Shown here piece after piece: positions 16,153 through 24,912 of a DNA stretch of 64,000 bases. Where the stretch lies: the NCBI GenBank assembly GCA_958295895.1, contig CATQHI010000011.1, positions 1 through 64,000 on the forward strand. The letters run 5' to 3'. The stretch's first letter is position 1; every line of letters begins with the position of its first letter. A program made the translations under genes and the position numbers. Under the pieces are notes generated by a model. That model had not been told where the DNA came from. It saw nothing but the letters and a program-made list of their open reading frames with translations, and made no database searches. The stretch comes from Saprospiraceae bacterium (GTDB taxonomy: Bacteria; Bacteroidota; Bacteroidia; Chitinophagales; Saprospiraceae).

Positions 16153-17161
16153 CCACCTTGACTACATCGAACAACGGGCAACGCAGCCGATCACCGTGGA
16201 CTGGGACGCCCTCACGGCAGAGGAGGCCCGTCTGGAGGACGATGAGGTGTCGACGGTCGCAAAGGTACTTTCCGGCATCGGGGCAGTATTCGCTACCCTA
16301 CTCTTTCTGATCTTCCTGGTGTGGAGCGGGGTGATCGACTCCGAAGCAGCCGCCCTGGTCACCGGGGCGGGTCTGGTGATTGCCGCCCTCCTGCTCGGTG
16401 GCCAACCCCGCACCGCCTTCCTGGCTACGACCATTATCTGTGCGTATCTGGTGGGTGTATCCCTGGTATTCTACAGCATGTTCGACCAATTGACCGAACG
16501 CCAGCTCGTCCTGCCGGTCATCGCCGTGGCTATACTTACCCTGGCTACCTCACGCAACTACTTTCTGATCTTCGTAGCCACGGTGTCGCTACCCACCTGC
16601 CTGCTCTTTCTTCACTTTACCGAGGCCGGTTCGCTTTTTTTGGCCCTGGCCGTGTTACTACCCGCCCTGGCCTTTCTAGCTGTCAACTTACTGGAGCATT
16701 ACCTACTAGGTGACCGCAGACTACAACCCCTGCGCGCGGGCCTGGCAGTCAGTCTCCTGCTCGGTATGGCCTGGTACCGCTGGGCGGGCTACTTCGGGGT
16801 GGCGGTGAGTGACTATAGCGAAGTGGTGGTAGCCGGAGGACTCTACCTCTGCTGCCTCGTGACGGTCTGGTACAGTCTGAGCGCCCGCTGGACGGTAGCC
16901 GCCGGGCTCATTCTTGCCCCGCTCCTCTTACTTCCCCTACTGCTCGGCGGCGTCTTTTTGTTGCTACTAAGCCACCGCAACAACTACTTCATCGGTATTG
17001 GGCTGGGTACCCTCGGACTGGTTTACTTCACCGGGCAGTATTACTACGACCTGCGCTGGGACCTGCTGAATAAGTCCCTGGCGCTCATGGCCTCCGGTGT
17101 GCTCCTCCTGCTGCTCTATTTCATCGTGCAACGCCGCTTCCCCGCCCATGTCCCGCACTAA
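16142..17161 (+). CDS. DUF4401 polytopic membrane protein
   Basis: 339 residues with a short acidic cytoplasmic lead (ALTAEEARLEDDEVSTVAK) and about ten hydrophobic helices. RNNYFIGIGLGTLGLVYFTG and YYYDLRWDLLNKSLALMASG near the C-terminus are typical of DUF4401. The start is GTG inside the end of the DUF2157 gene (11-base overlap), and the end overlaps the GDYXXLXY gene by 14 bases, so the three are probably translated together. No catalytic residues are recognisable. Confidence 0.83.
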   Translation: MQTDHLDYIEQRATQPITVDWDALTAEEARLEDDEVSTVAKVLSGIGAVFATLLFLIFLVWSGVIDSEAAALVTGAGLVIAALLLGGQPRTAFLATTIICAYLVGVSLVFYSMFDQLTERQLVLPVIAVAILTLATSRNYFLIFVATVSLPTCLLFLHFTEAGSLFLALAVLLPALAFLAVNLLEHYLLGDRRLQPLRAGLAVSLLLGMAWYRWAGYFGVAVSDYSEVVVAGGLYLCCLVTVWYSLSARWTVAAGLILAPLLLLPLLLGGVFLLLLSHRNNYFIGIGLGTLGLVYFTGQYYYDLRWDLLNKSLALMASGVLLLLLYFIVQRRFPAHVPH

Positions 17162-17654
17162 ACGCCTACTGCTACTGCTCTGTCTGAGTGTCGTGCTCGG
17201 CTATGCGTTGATTTACGGCCTGGACAAGGAAAGGACGCTGCGCAGTGGCCCGCTAGTGCTCCTGCAGCTCGCTCCGGTCGATCCGCGCTCGCTGCTGCAG
17301 GGTGACTACATGGACCTGCGCTACGAGCTGCTGCGCCTCGCCGGTGACGCGGTACCGGACCGGGGGGAGTCCTTCGCCATCGTGCGGCTGGACGAAAACG
17401 GCGTAGGCTACCTGGTGCGCATGAGTGATACCCCCGATGGTCTAGCGGAGGGAGAGTATGCGCTGCGCATCCGCCGGCAGGAGGCGGGTGCATGGAGCCG
17501 GGGTGAGTTGTCGATTGGCGCAGACAGCTACTTCTTTGAGGAGGGTAAGGCCGAAGTGTTCGGTCGGGCGGCGTACGGGGCCCTGCGGCTGGATGGGCGG
17601 GGCGGCGTGGTCCTGGCGGGACTTTACGATGTGAACTTTCACCCTTTAGAGTAG
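17148..17654 (+). CDS. GDYXXLXY domain protein
   Basis: 168 residues: an N-terminal signal anchor (RLLLLLCLSVVLGYALIYGL), then PVDPRSLLQGDYMDLRYEL containing the namesake GDYxxLxY motif (GDYMDLRY). The C-terminus is mostly beta and predicted periplasmic. In many bacteria this domain sits beside or is fused to DUF4401, consistent with the overlap here. The start at 17148 is set by the anchor; a longer in-frame start at 17097 lies wholly inside DUF4401. Role unknown. Confidence 0.87.
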   Translation: MSRTKRLLLLLCLSVVLGYALIYGLDKERTLRSGPLVLLQLAPVDPRSLLQGDYMDLRYELLRLAGDAVPDRGESFAIVRLDENGVGYLVRMSDTPDGLAEGEYALRIRRQEAGAWSRGELSIGADSYFFEEGKAEVFGRAAYGALRLDGRGGVVLAGLYDVNFHPLE

Positions 17655-17693
17655 GCCTCGGACGTCTGAGTTATGGCTAATATTGCAACGCCC

Positions 17694-18584
17694 ATGCGCC
17701 CCGCCCTGCTTCTCCTCTCGCTACTGAGTGCCCTTGCGCTGACCGGCCAGGTCTGGCGACAGCGCGTAGACCCCAACGTGCGGCTCGGAGACACCACCCA
17801 GCTCCACCTGGTCACCCTGGTAAACCAGTCGCAGCTGCTCGGGGTGGTCTACGCGATCTCGGCCGATAGCATCCATATGCAGCTGCGCGGTGCACGTACG
17901 CGGAGCTACCTGCCCACCCGGGAACTGCGCTTTTTGGGCCTGTTCGTGACACCGCGCATCGTGCTCGATCCCCGCAGCACATTGCCCACGCCGCCCCTGG
18001 GAGATCTAACCCTCGTACGCACCGCCCTGCCCTACCCCGGCCGGCGGCAATTCAAGACCGTGCTGCTGCTTTACAACAGTCTGGACTTTGCCCTGGACGA
18101 GCACTGGCAGCTGGGCCTTGGCCTGGCCGGTCCGCTCGGATTACTACTGACCCAACGCTTCCGTACCTCGGTGACCGAGTGGTTACACCTGGGCCTGAGC
18201 AACGAACTGATCTACGCCCCCGTGCTGAAGTACGGTGAGGACCCCTTCCCCGTGCTCGGCGACGCCACTACCCTGCTCACCGTGGGCAGCCAGCGGCAAT
18301 TTTTTACCCTCGGGGCCGGACTATTCTACCTCACCGACAACGCCGTTAGAACCACCGTAGCCAACTACCGCGTCGGCATCGGCAGTCAGGTGGGACGCGG
18401 TAACCACCTGTACCTGGAAGCCCTGGTATACTCCGAAAGCTTCCGCTTCAGCCTGCTACCTACCGCTAATTTTAGCCTGGCCCGCCGTCGTCACCGCTGG
18501 AGCTTCGGCGTAGCGACCCAGCTGCTGGACGGCGATACCTTTGCCCCTAGTCCCATTCCGTACGTCAGTTACACCCTTTACTGA
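17694..18584 (+). CDS. exported beta-barrel-like protein of unknown function
   Basis: Signal peptide MRPALLLLSLLSALALTGQ-V. A short N-terminal beta module resembling Sm-like or surface-presentation segments follows (LVTLVNQSQLLGVVYAISAD). The rest has alternating hydrophobic strands and a C-terminus ending in aromatic residues (PIPYVSYTLY), as in outer-membrane barrels. An ATG at 17673 is also possible. It begins 39 bases after the GDYXXLXY stop and is followed 3 bases later by the Sua5 gene, so it is probably co-transcribed. I do not recognise a named family. Confidence 0.68.
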   Translation: MRPALLLLSLLSALALTGQVWRQRVDPNVRLGDTTQLHLVTLVNQSQLLGVVYAISADSIHMQLRGARTRSYLPTRELRFLGLFVTPRIVLDPRSTLPTPPLGDLTLVRTALPYPGRRQFKTVLLLYNSLDFALDEHWQLGLGLAGPLGLLLTQRFRTSVTEWLHLGLSNELIYAPVLKYGEDPFPVLGDATTLLTVGSQRQFFTLGAGLFYLTDNAVRTTVANYRVGIGSQVGRGNHLYLEALVYSESFRFSLLPTANFSLARRRHRWSFGVATQLLDGDTFAPSPIPYVSYTLY

Positions 18585-18587
18585 GCC

Positions 18588-19547
18588 ATGCCCGCCGCCC
18601 CCATCGCCCGTGACCCGGAGGAAGCGGCCCGCCGCCTACGGGCCGGACAGCTCGTGGCCCTGCCCACGGAGACGGTCTACGGACTGGGGGCCAACGCCCT
18701 GAACCCAACCGCCGTGGCCGGTATCTTTGCCGCCAAGCACCGCCCCCACTTCGATCCCCTGATCCTGCACCAGGCCGATACCGACCGTACGCTGGATTGT
18801 GCACGCAGCGTCCCCCGCCAGGCCCGCCAACTCGCCGAAGCCTGCTGGCCCGGGCCCCTCACCCTGGTCCTTCCCCGCCGGGCGGACATCCCCGATCTGG
18901 TCACCGCCGGGCTCGACACCGTAGCCCTGCGCGTACCCGATCACCCCCTGACGCTATCGGTGCTCCAGGCGGTCGATTTTCCGGTCGCTGCCCCGAGTGC
19001 CAATCCCTTCGGCTTCGTCAGCCCCACCACCGCCGCCCACGTGGCCGAGCAGCTCGGCCAGCGCATCGACTACATCCTCGACGGCGGGCCCTGCCGCGTG
19101 GGGGTGGAAAGCACCATCGTGGCCTTTATGGGCGAGCGGGTAGTGGTACTGCGCAAGGGCGGCACCCCGGTGGAGCAGCTGGAGCAACTACTCGGTCATC
19201 CGGTAGAAGTACGCACCCAGAGCAGTTCGCGCCCCCGGGCCCCGGGTATGCTCAGCAGCCATTACTCCCCCGGCATCCAACTAAGTATCCGGGCGGGGGC
19301 GCCGGTGCAGGGCGGGTCGAGGGAACGGGCCGTGGTCTGCTTCGGCCCCGACCGGCCCGGTGGACCGCATACCTTCAATCTCAGCCCGACCGGATCGCTG
19401 GAGGAGGCAGCTCAGCGACTCTTTGGGGTGCTGCGTCAGCTCGCGGCGGGCGGGTACCCAGTCGCTGAGGTGGAGCTGGTGCCGGACCACGGACTGGGTC
19501 AGGCCATCAACGACCGGCTGCGGCGAGCGGCGGCACCGCCGGCATAA
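18588..19547 (+). CDS. L-threonylcarbamoyladenylate synthase (Sua5/YrdC)
   Basis: Makes threonylcarbamoyl-AMP from threonine, bicarbonate and ATP for t6A37 of ANN-decoding tRNAs. The YrdC domain fills residues about 8-195 (LVALPTETVYGLGANALNP, KHRPHFDPLILH, VALRVPDHPLT, APSANPFGFVSPTTAAHV, VGVESTIVAF). The Sua5 extension follows (RAPGMLSSHYSPG, then the C-terminal domain), so this is the long Sua5 form of 319 residues rather than the short TsaC. It sits between envelope genes with tight spacing. Confidence 0.93.
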   Translation: MPAAPIARDPEEAARRLRAGQLVALPTETVYGLGANALNPTAVAGIFAAKHRPHFDPLILHQADTDRTLDCARSVPRQARQLAEACWPGPLTLVLPRRADIPDLVTAGLDTVALRVPDHPLTLSVLQAVDFPVAAPSANPFGFVSPTTAAHVAEQLGQRIDYILDGGPCRVGVESTIVAFMGERVVVLRKGGTPVEQLEQLLGHPVEVRTQSSSRPRAPGMLSSHYSPGIQLSIRAGAPVQGGSRERAVVCFGPDRPGGPHTFNLSPTGSLEEAAQRLFGVLRQLAAGGYPVAEVELVPDHGLGQAINDRLRRAAAPPA

Positions 19548-19593
19548 CTTTTACCCCACTGACCTGTTTCGGGAAGTGCAATTCCTCCAACCC

Positions 19594-20007
19594 ATGCGCG
19601 TGTTCTTTTTTCTGCTTTGTCTACCCTTTTTGTTCCTTTCCTGCGGTTCCGACGCGGAGTTACCCCAGGATACCGCCGCCCAGCTGGAGGGCCGCTGGGA
19701 GCTGGTGGAGGCCCGGCGGGACAATGTGAAGACCGGCCTACTGGAGGGGCTCTACCTCGTATTTGGCCCCGCAGGCGAGTTTGAGACCAATCTACTCACG
19801 GATGCTCCCCAACGGGGCACGTACCGGCGCGAGGCGGAAGAGATCACTACCGAGGGCGTAGAAATGCCACTGACCTACCGGATCGTAGCCCTCGAGGGCG
19901 ACGTACTCACGCTGCAGGCGCGCATCGAGGGCTATATCTTTAACTTCCTGATGCAGCGGGCCGGGGCGGCGGGTGGGGACGCTCCCGAAGATCAGCCGAC
20001 GGACTAG
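19594..20007 (+). CDS. small lipoprotein, lipocalin-like
   Basis: MRVFFFLLCLPFLFLSCG is a lipoprotein signal with lipobox FLSC. The mature domain of about 115 residues (LEGRWELVEARRDNVKTGLL, FETNLLTD, RGTYRREAEEITTEGV) resembles Bacteroidota lipocalin-like or DUF4923-type small beta proteins: a GRWEL opening, then a reporter of residual difference. Family assignment by eye is weak. A long upstream open frame overlaps Sua5 and is not coding. The stop overlaps that of the convergent ACP-like gene. Confidence 0.7.
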   Translation: MRVFFFLLCLPFLFLSCGSDAELPQDTAAQLEGRWELVEARRDNVKTGLLEGLYLVFGPAGEFETNLLTDAPQRGTYRREAEEITTEGVEMPLTYRIVALEGDVLTLQARIEGYIFNFLMQRAGAAGGDAPEDQPTD

Positions 20008-20252
20008 CGCAGGAAAAAGTGCTGCAGGTCGCCGACGGTTTCGATCTGGCTGGCTTCCTCCTCGGTGAGGTAGTATTCCAGGCGGCGTTCGAGGCCGGCT
20101 ACGAGTAGATCGATGTCCATCGTATCCAGGAACAGATCCTCACGCAGGCGGGTAAAGCCGTGGAGGCGCTCACCGGGTAGCTGCAGTTCGGTACTCAGGG
20201 TGTGCATCAGGGAGGCCGAGCGGGCGGCGGCGGCCATGGGAGTGGTGGTCAT
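20004..20252 (-). CDS. acyl-carrier-protein-like protein without the phosphopantetheine Ser
   Basis: 82 residues with ACP-like helix pattern: LREDLFLDTMDIDLLVAGLE aligns with the DSL region of acyl carrier proteins (EDLGLDSLDxxxL), and YYLTEEEASQIETVGDLQHF matches helices 3-4. The modified Ser of the DSL motif is Thr here (DTM), so normal 4'-phosphopantetheine attachment is not expected. It might be a structural ACP homologue or an inactive relic. The start could also be Met6. No fatty-acid or polyketide genes adjoin. Confidence 0.66.
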   Translation of the reverse strand: MTTTPMAAAARSASLMHTLSTELQLPGERLHGFTRLREDLFLDTMDIDLLVAGLERRLEYYLTEEEASQIETVGDLQHFFLR

Positions 20253-20441
20253 TCAAGTGTTCATTGGGCCGCCAGCCGGCTGGCACGAGTTAGAGAAGCG
20301 AATATTCGCTGGAAAGAACGACGGGGTGGTGGCATGCGTTGCCTGGGGGTCAAAATTTATTCGTCGGCCAACCGTTCTGGGGGTTGAGGCATTTGCTTCC
20401 GGCGGCGCGCCCGTGCGTCGCGTGCTTAATTTTCTTCTTCT

Positions 20442-21161
20442 ATGAGTGATTTTTCCGGGCTGGACCGCCACGCCCCCCGCCGCTGGAACACCGCCCCCTT
20501 CGGCGAGGACAGTTGGACTATGTTTAAGGTGATAAGTGAGTTCGTTGAGGGCTTCGAGGTGATGAACCGTATCGGCCCCTGCGTGAGCATCTTCGGCTCG
20601 GCCCGCACCAAGCCCGACCACAAGTACTACAAAACGGCCACTGAGATCGGCCGCCTCCTGGTGCGCCAGGGCTACGGCATCATCACCGGCGGAGGCCCGG
20701 GCATCATGGAGGCCGGCAATAAGGGGGCCCACGACAGCAAGGGGGCCAGCATCGGCCTCAACATCGACCTGCCCTTCGAGCAGAGCAGCAACGCCTACGT
20801 TGACCACGACAAGGACATCGACTTCCGCTACTTCTTCGTCCGCAAGGTAATGTTCGTCAAGTACGCCCAGGCCTTCGTCTGCTGCCCCGGCGGCTTCGGC
20901 ACCATGGACGAGCTCTTCGAGGTGCTCACCCTGATCCAGACAAAGAAGATCACTCCCGTGCCGGTCATCCTGGTCGGCACCGATTACTGGACCGGCTTAC
21001 GCGACTGGATCTTCGACACCATGTCGACCCGCGAGCGCACCATTAGCCCCGAGGACATGGACCTCATCCCCCTGGTGGATACTCCGGAGGAGGTCCTGGC
21101 GATCATCCAGGAGTTTTACGATGAGAAGGGGGGGCGGCTGGCGCCTAATTATAAGCTTTGA
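20442..21161 (+). CDS. LOG-family Rossmann-fold protein (TIGR00730)
   Basis: 239-residue nucleotide-5'-monophosphate phosphoribohydrolase-like protein. The catalytic and binding signature PGGFGTMDELFEVLTLIQT is complete, and ITGGGPGIMEAGNKGA is the upstream Rossmann glycine motif. In plants and some bacteria LOG proteins release cytokinin bases from riboside monophosphates; in other bacteria they may act on AMP-like nucleotides. TAATTTTC 10-15 bases before the start is a weak -7 candidate. The 189-bp gap upstream holds no other evident gene. The 3' end overlaps the convergent DUF2254 gene by 17 bases. Confidence 0.9.
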   Translation: MSDFSGLDRHAPRRWNTAPFGEDSWTMFKVISEFVEGFEVMNRIGPCVSIFGSARTKPDHKYYKTATEIGRLLVRQGYGIITGGGPGIMEAGNKGAHDSKGASIGLNIDLPFEQSSNAYVDHDKDIDFRYFFVRKVMFVKYAQAFVCCPGGFGTMDELFEVLTLIQTKKITPVPVILVGTDYWTGLRDWIFDTMSTRERTISPEDMDLIPLVDTPEEVLAIIQEFYDEKGGRLAPNYKL

Positions 21162-22506
21162 CCGCCTCCCGCTGCCGGGCCTCCTTCACCCCCCGCAGCT
21201 CCACCAACTGCCGCAGCGCCCGCCGGTGCGCCAGCAAATCGCGGGCAATGAGCTGCCGGTCGCGCCCGTTGGGGATTTCCGCGCGGGCATCCTCCAGCAG
21301 GGCCCGGATCTCCCTCATGACGGAGTAGGTGTGGGTCAGCGAGCCGCTGGCCTTTTGCAGCAGGTGGTAGAGCATCTGAAACATACGGCGCACCACCAGG
21401 GGGTCCTGCTTGGCGTAGCAGCGCATCTCCTGCATCAGGGCGGCCAGTACATCGCCGTAGTCGTGGCGGGCAAACCAGACCTCCTCGCCCTCCTTGGCTA
21501 AAAAATAATTGTGCAGGGGCGTAGTCATGAGCTGACTGAGTACCTCCGTTTGCCGGTCGATTACCATGAGGGCCGTCCCGGGATCGTTGATGCCGGGGGA
21601 CATCGCCTTAAGCGCAATCTCGGTGAGCTGCTTGAGGTTCGGTAGGTACCAGTCGTCGAACTGGTCGCGTATGGGGGCCACCGTATCGAGTACATCCTCG
21701 ACCTGTTCGCGGTCCAGTAACCGCTCGGACTGTAGCAAGGGAAAGCCCTGGGGTACGTACTCTCCCTTGCAGACGCCAATGAAAAATCGTGTGTCGTACT
21801 TCCGCCCCAGGAGAGAAATTGCCCGGTGGTTAACGCTGCCTACGTAGCCTCCGATGGGAGAGGCAATCGGGTACCAATCCCGGACCTCCGGGGGGAGGGG
21901 TCCCTGGGCATACCCAGACTCTCCCAGATCGAGCTCGTGGGCGAGCGATTCGATCGCATCGCGGGCCGAGGCGTCGACGATGCTATCGACCTGGATCTTT
22001 TTGGTGATCGCCGTGACGAAGTAAACGAACAGGCACAGGCAGGTGATCCCCAGCACGGTACAGATCAGGATGGAAAAATTGGGTATCTTATAATCGTCGC
22101 TGCTGCGGATCGAGAGGAGCACGGTGATCGTAAGTACGATAGTCGCCAGGTTGAGCCCCATGACAAATTGCAGCGCCCGGTCGCCGGTGAGCTTCGGTAG
22201 CAGCCGGGGGGAGTAGCTGCCGGCCACCTGGTTGAGCAGGATCATGATCTGCGAAAAGGTGAACACCGTCAGCGTGATGAGTCCGCCAATGAACATGCCC
22301 AGAATGGTACGGGCGGTGTCCTGACTGGTGATGGCCAGGGCAGGGAAAACGTCAATGGTCGACTGGCTGATGCCGGTGGTGTTCTCCAGGTAGAAAAACA
22401 GGAAGCCGAGCAGGACGGCGGCGGCAATCATGGGCACGGGTAAAAAGGCCACGCTGCGCACCGCCTGCTTGAAGAAGTTCTGAAGCGTACGGTAAAATGG
22501 GGTCAT
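21145..22506 (-). CDS. DUF2254 predicted membrane protein
   Basis: About 453 residues. Four transmembrane helices lie in the first 180 residues (VAFLPVPMIAAAVLLGFLF, TILGMFIGGLITLTVFTFSQ, FVMGLNLATIVLTITVLLS, SILICTVLGITCLCLFVYFV), followed by a large soluble part. SPGINDPGTALMVIDR in that part is a conserved DUF2254 motif. Start chosen at the ATG at 22506; longer in-frame starts would overlap the YkgJ gene. It follows YkgJ by 20 bases, so thyA, YkgJ and DUF2254 likely form one transcript. Function unknown. Confidence 0.86.
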   Translation of the reverse strand: MTPFYRTLQNFFKQAVRSVAFLPVPMIAAAVLLGFLFFYLENTTGISQSTIDVFPALAITSQDTARTILGMFIGGLITLTVFTFSQIMILLNQVAGSYSPRLLPKLTGDRALQFVMGLNLATIVLTITVLLSIRSSDDYKIPNFSILICTVLGITCLCLFVYFVTAITKKIQVDSIVDASARDAIESLAHELDLGESGYAQGPLPPEVRDWYPIASPIGGYVGSVNHRAISLLGRKYDTRFFIGVCKGEYVPQGFPLLQSERLLDREQVEDVLDTVAPIRDQFDDWYLPNLKQLTEIALKAMSPGINDPGTALMVIDRQTEVLSQLMTTPLHNYFLAKEGEEVWFARHDYGDVLAALMQEMRCYAKQDPLVVRRMFQMLYHLLQKASGSLTHTYSVMREIRALLEDARAEIPNGRDRQLIARDLLAHRRALRQLVELRGVKEARQREAVKAYN

Positions 22507-22526
22507 GTGCGAGTGCATCTGGCCGG

Positions 22527-23024
22527 CTACCGCAGCCGCCGAAAGATCCGGGCTACCGCGGGACACACCAGCGAATTACGAAGGGTCAACGGTAGGATCT
22601 GCACCATGTTCTTGCGGTCGGTGTGGGGATAGGCCCGGCAGGCCCGGGGGCGGGCAGCGTAAACGGAACAGTAGTTGTCGGGCCCAAGAAAGGGACACGG
22701 GGCCTGGTTGAGCACGTAATCCCCATCGCTATCGAGATGGAGGTACTGCGCTACCAATTCGGCCGGACGCATACCCAGGTGGCGCGCCAGGCGGTCGATA
22801 TCGATGTCGCGAAAGATCGGACTGGTCGTCTTACAGCAGTTGGCGCACTTCAGGCAGTCGATCTCGGCGAAGGCCTCGTCGTGCAGGGTGTGGATCCGCT
22901 CGTCGAGGTCCCCGGGCGTACGCTGGCGCAGACGGCCCACCAGTTTACGGTTGCTTCTGTACTCCGCGGCGGCCCGGTCGAGGCTATACGGCAATGGGGG
23001 CCCGGATGGCTGGCCAGGGGTCAT
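22527..23024 (-). CDS. YkgJ-family Cys-cluster protein
   Basis: 165 residues with the YkgJ/CxxCxxCC zinc- or iron-cluster pattern: [15 protein letters not shown], then [20 protein letters not shown] and a late VCPAV. Eight Cys in this order are characteristic. Proteins of this family are thought to bind metal; some relate to Fe-S-linked flagellin lysine methylation, but most have no proven role. The ATG lies 41 bases inside the 3' end of thyA, so translation is probably coupled. Confidence 0.86.
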   Translation of the reverse strand: MTPGQPSGPPLPYSLDRAAAEYRSNRKLVGRLRQRTPGDLDERIHTLHDEAFAEIDCLKCANCCKTTSPIFRDIDIDRLARHLGMRPAELVAQYLHLDSDGDYVLNQAPCPFLGPDNYCSVYAARPRACRAYPHTDRKNMVQILPLTLRNSLVCPAVARIFRRLR

Positions 23025-23889
23025 AATTCAGTAGCTGGATATCGTCGTAGGTGAGCGCAAAGATACCAGGTGCGCCGTCGGCAATCCGTACGGTGGGCAG
23101 CGAGCGGGGGGTACGGGTCAACTGCTCGCGGGCCTGCTCCAGGTGGTTGTTGTATAGGTGAGCGTCGCCCAGAGTGTGGACAAAGTCACCTACCCCCAGG
23201 TCACATTCACGGGCCACCAGCTGGGTGAGCAGGGCGTAGGAGGCCACGTTGAACGGTACGCCCAGGAACACATCCGCCGAGCGCTGGTAGAGCTGACAAC
23301 TGAGTCGGCCCTGCGCGACGTAGAACTGAAAGAGCGTGTGGCAGGGGGGCAGTCCGGCCTTGGCCATGGTGGGAATCTCCTCCGGGTTCCAGGCCGTGAC
23401 GATGTGGCGGCGGCTGTCGGGATTGTGCTTGATGCCCTCGATCACGTCCTGCAGTTGATCCACGCCGTTGAAGTCCCGCCACTGCTTGCCGTACACCGGG
23501 CCGAGCTCGCCCCACCGGCGGGCAAAGTCTTCGTCGGCGGCAATCTGGGCGACGAACTCCTTTAGGGCAGCCTTCCAGGCGGCACCGTGCTTGGGCAGCT
23601 TACCGGCGCGGCCAGTCTGCTCCAGGTAGTGCTGGAAGGGCCACTCGTTCCAGATGCGTACCCCGTTTTGCACCAGGTAGCGGATGTTGGTATCGCCGTG
23701 GATAAACCACAGTAGCTCATGCACCACGCTCTTCCAGTGTACCCGCTTGGTGGTAAGTAGGGGGAAGCCGGCACGTAGGTCGTAGCGCGATTGGTAGCCA
23801 AACACCGATAGCGTCCCGGTACCCGTGCGGTCACCCTTCGCGGTACCCGCCTCGAGGATGTGGTGCAGTAGGTGGTGGTAGGTATTCAT
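22984..23889 (-). CDS. thyA: thymidylate synthase
   Basis: Converts dUMP and methylene-tetrahydrofolate to dTMP. Catalytic Cys in [11 protein letters not shown]; folate/dUMP sites include [52 protein letters not shown] and [12 protein letters not shown]. At 301 residues it is longer than the 264-residue E. coli enzyme because of an insertion between HYLEQTG and GPVYGKQW, a known variant also present in lactobacilli. The usual ALxPCH ending is present as LNYDPWPAI. The ATG at 23889 matches the family N-terminus ([12 protein letters not shown]); TATCTTTC about 20 bases upstream is a possible -7 box. Confidence 0.95.
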   Translation of the reverse strand: MNTYHHLLHHILEAGTAKGDRTGTGTLSVFGYQSRYDLRAGFPLLTTKRVHWKSVVHELLWFIHGDTNIRYLVQNGVRIWNEWPFQHYLEQTGRAGKLPKHGAAWKAALKEFVAQIAADEDFARRWGELGPVYGKQWRDFNGVDQLQDVIEGIKHNPDSRRHIVTAWNPEEIPTMAKAGLPPCHTLFQFYVAQGRLSCQLYQRSADVFLGVPFNVASYALLTQLVARECDLGVGDFVHTLGDAHLYNNHLEQAREQLTRTPRSLPTVRIADGAPGIFALTYDDIQLLNYDPWPAIRAPIAV

Positions 23890-24029
23890 GGCAAAGCAGA
23901 ATTGGGGGAAAGATAAAACTATAATCAGGGAACCACTCTTTACCATAGGGACGTGGTAACACGGTTTACCCGTACGCCCCAATACCTAGTTTACACACCG
24001 GCTACCTCCCCCGTCGGATAATCACCAGT

Positions 24030-24848
24030 ATGGACTTTCAAGTATTCGACGGTAAAACCGCCATTGTGACCGGTGGTGCCGCAGGCATCGGTTTTGGCAT
24101 TTCCAGGTACCTCATCGAGAACGGTGCCACGGTGGTCGTCAACGACATCTCCGAGGAGCGCACCCACCAGGCCGTCAGCAAGCTCACCGCCCTCGGCATC
24201 GGCCGGGCCTACGCCTGCGTGGGCGACGCCAGTTCCGTAGAATTCATCTACCACATGGTAGACTTCGCCGTGGGCCTGCCCGACAGCCAGCTCGAGATGG
24301 TGGTGGCCAACGCCGGGCTCACCGAGTTCGGTGACTTTTTCACCTTTACCGAACCCAGCTTCGACAGGGTCGTCGATCTCAACCTGAAGGGCACCTTCTT
24401 TTTGGCCCAGGCCACCGCCCGCCAGATGAAGCAACAGCGCTCCGGGGGGCGTATCATACTGATCGGCTCCAACGTCGGTAACCGCGCCTACCACAACCTG
24501 GCCGCCTACGGCATGTCGAAGGCCGGAATTGCCATGCTGGCCCAGCAGCTCACGCTCGACCTCGCTCCCCTGGGCATCACCGTCAACTGCGTCTCGCCCG
24601 GAGCGACGCTGACCGAGCGCACCCAGCAGGAGGAGCCCGACTACGCCGGCGTCTGGGCTAGACTCAATCCCAACGGACGGGTAGGCCTACCCGAGGACGT
24701 AGCCGCCGCGGTTGGTTTCCTACTCAGTCCGGCGGCCAGTCATATTACCGGGCAGCAGCTACTGGTCGACGGTGGCTGGACCGGCTACGCCCCCTCGCCC
24801 TTCTTCGTCAAGCGCGTGCTCGACGAGGAGAAAAAAGAGGTCGGCTAG
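24030..24848 (+). CDS. SDR-family oxidoreductase (glucose-dehydrogenase/FabG-like)
   Basis: Classical short-chain dehydrogenase of 272 residues. Nucleotide motif TGGAAGIGFGISR, NAG motif VANAGLTEFGDF, catalytic Ser in ILIGSNVGNRAY, and YGMSK active site. The cofactor residue region VVVNDISEERT suggests NAD(H) preference. The substrate cannot be read from sequence; sugar or 3-oxoacyl substrates are possible. It stands alone, 64 bases before the DUF2911 lipoprotein on the same strand. Confidence 0.87.
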   Translation: MDFQVFDGKTAIVTGGAAGIGFGISRYLIENGATVVVNDISEERTHQAVSKLTALGIGRAYACVGDASSVEFIYHMVDFAVGLPDSQLEMVVANAGLTEFGDFFTFTEPSFDRVVDLNLKGTFFLAQATARQMKQQRSGGRIILIGSNVGNRAYHNLAAYGMSKAGIAMLAQQLTLDLAPLGITVNCVSPGATLTERTQQEEPDYAGVWARLNPNGRVGLPEDVAAAVGFLLSPAASHITGQQLLVDGGWTGYAPSPFFVKRVLDEEKKEVG

Positions 24849-24912
24849 GCCACTTTCCCCGCCTTCAGGCGTTTACCCTGCCGTATTCCCTTCACAACAC
24901 GAACTACCAAGC

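Noticed and set aside
20253-20441. Small ORFs in the gap between the ACP-like and LOG genes
   Set aside because: No start-box or family support; frames are short and GC-skewed shadows.
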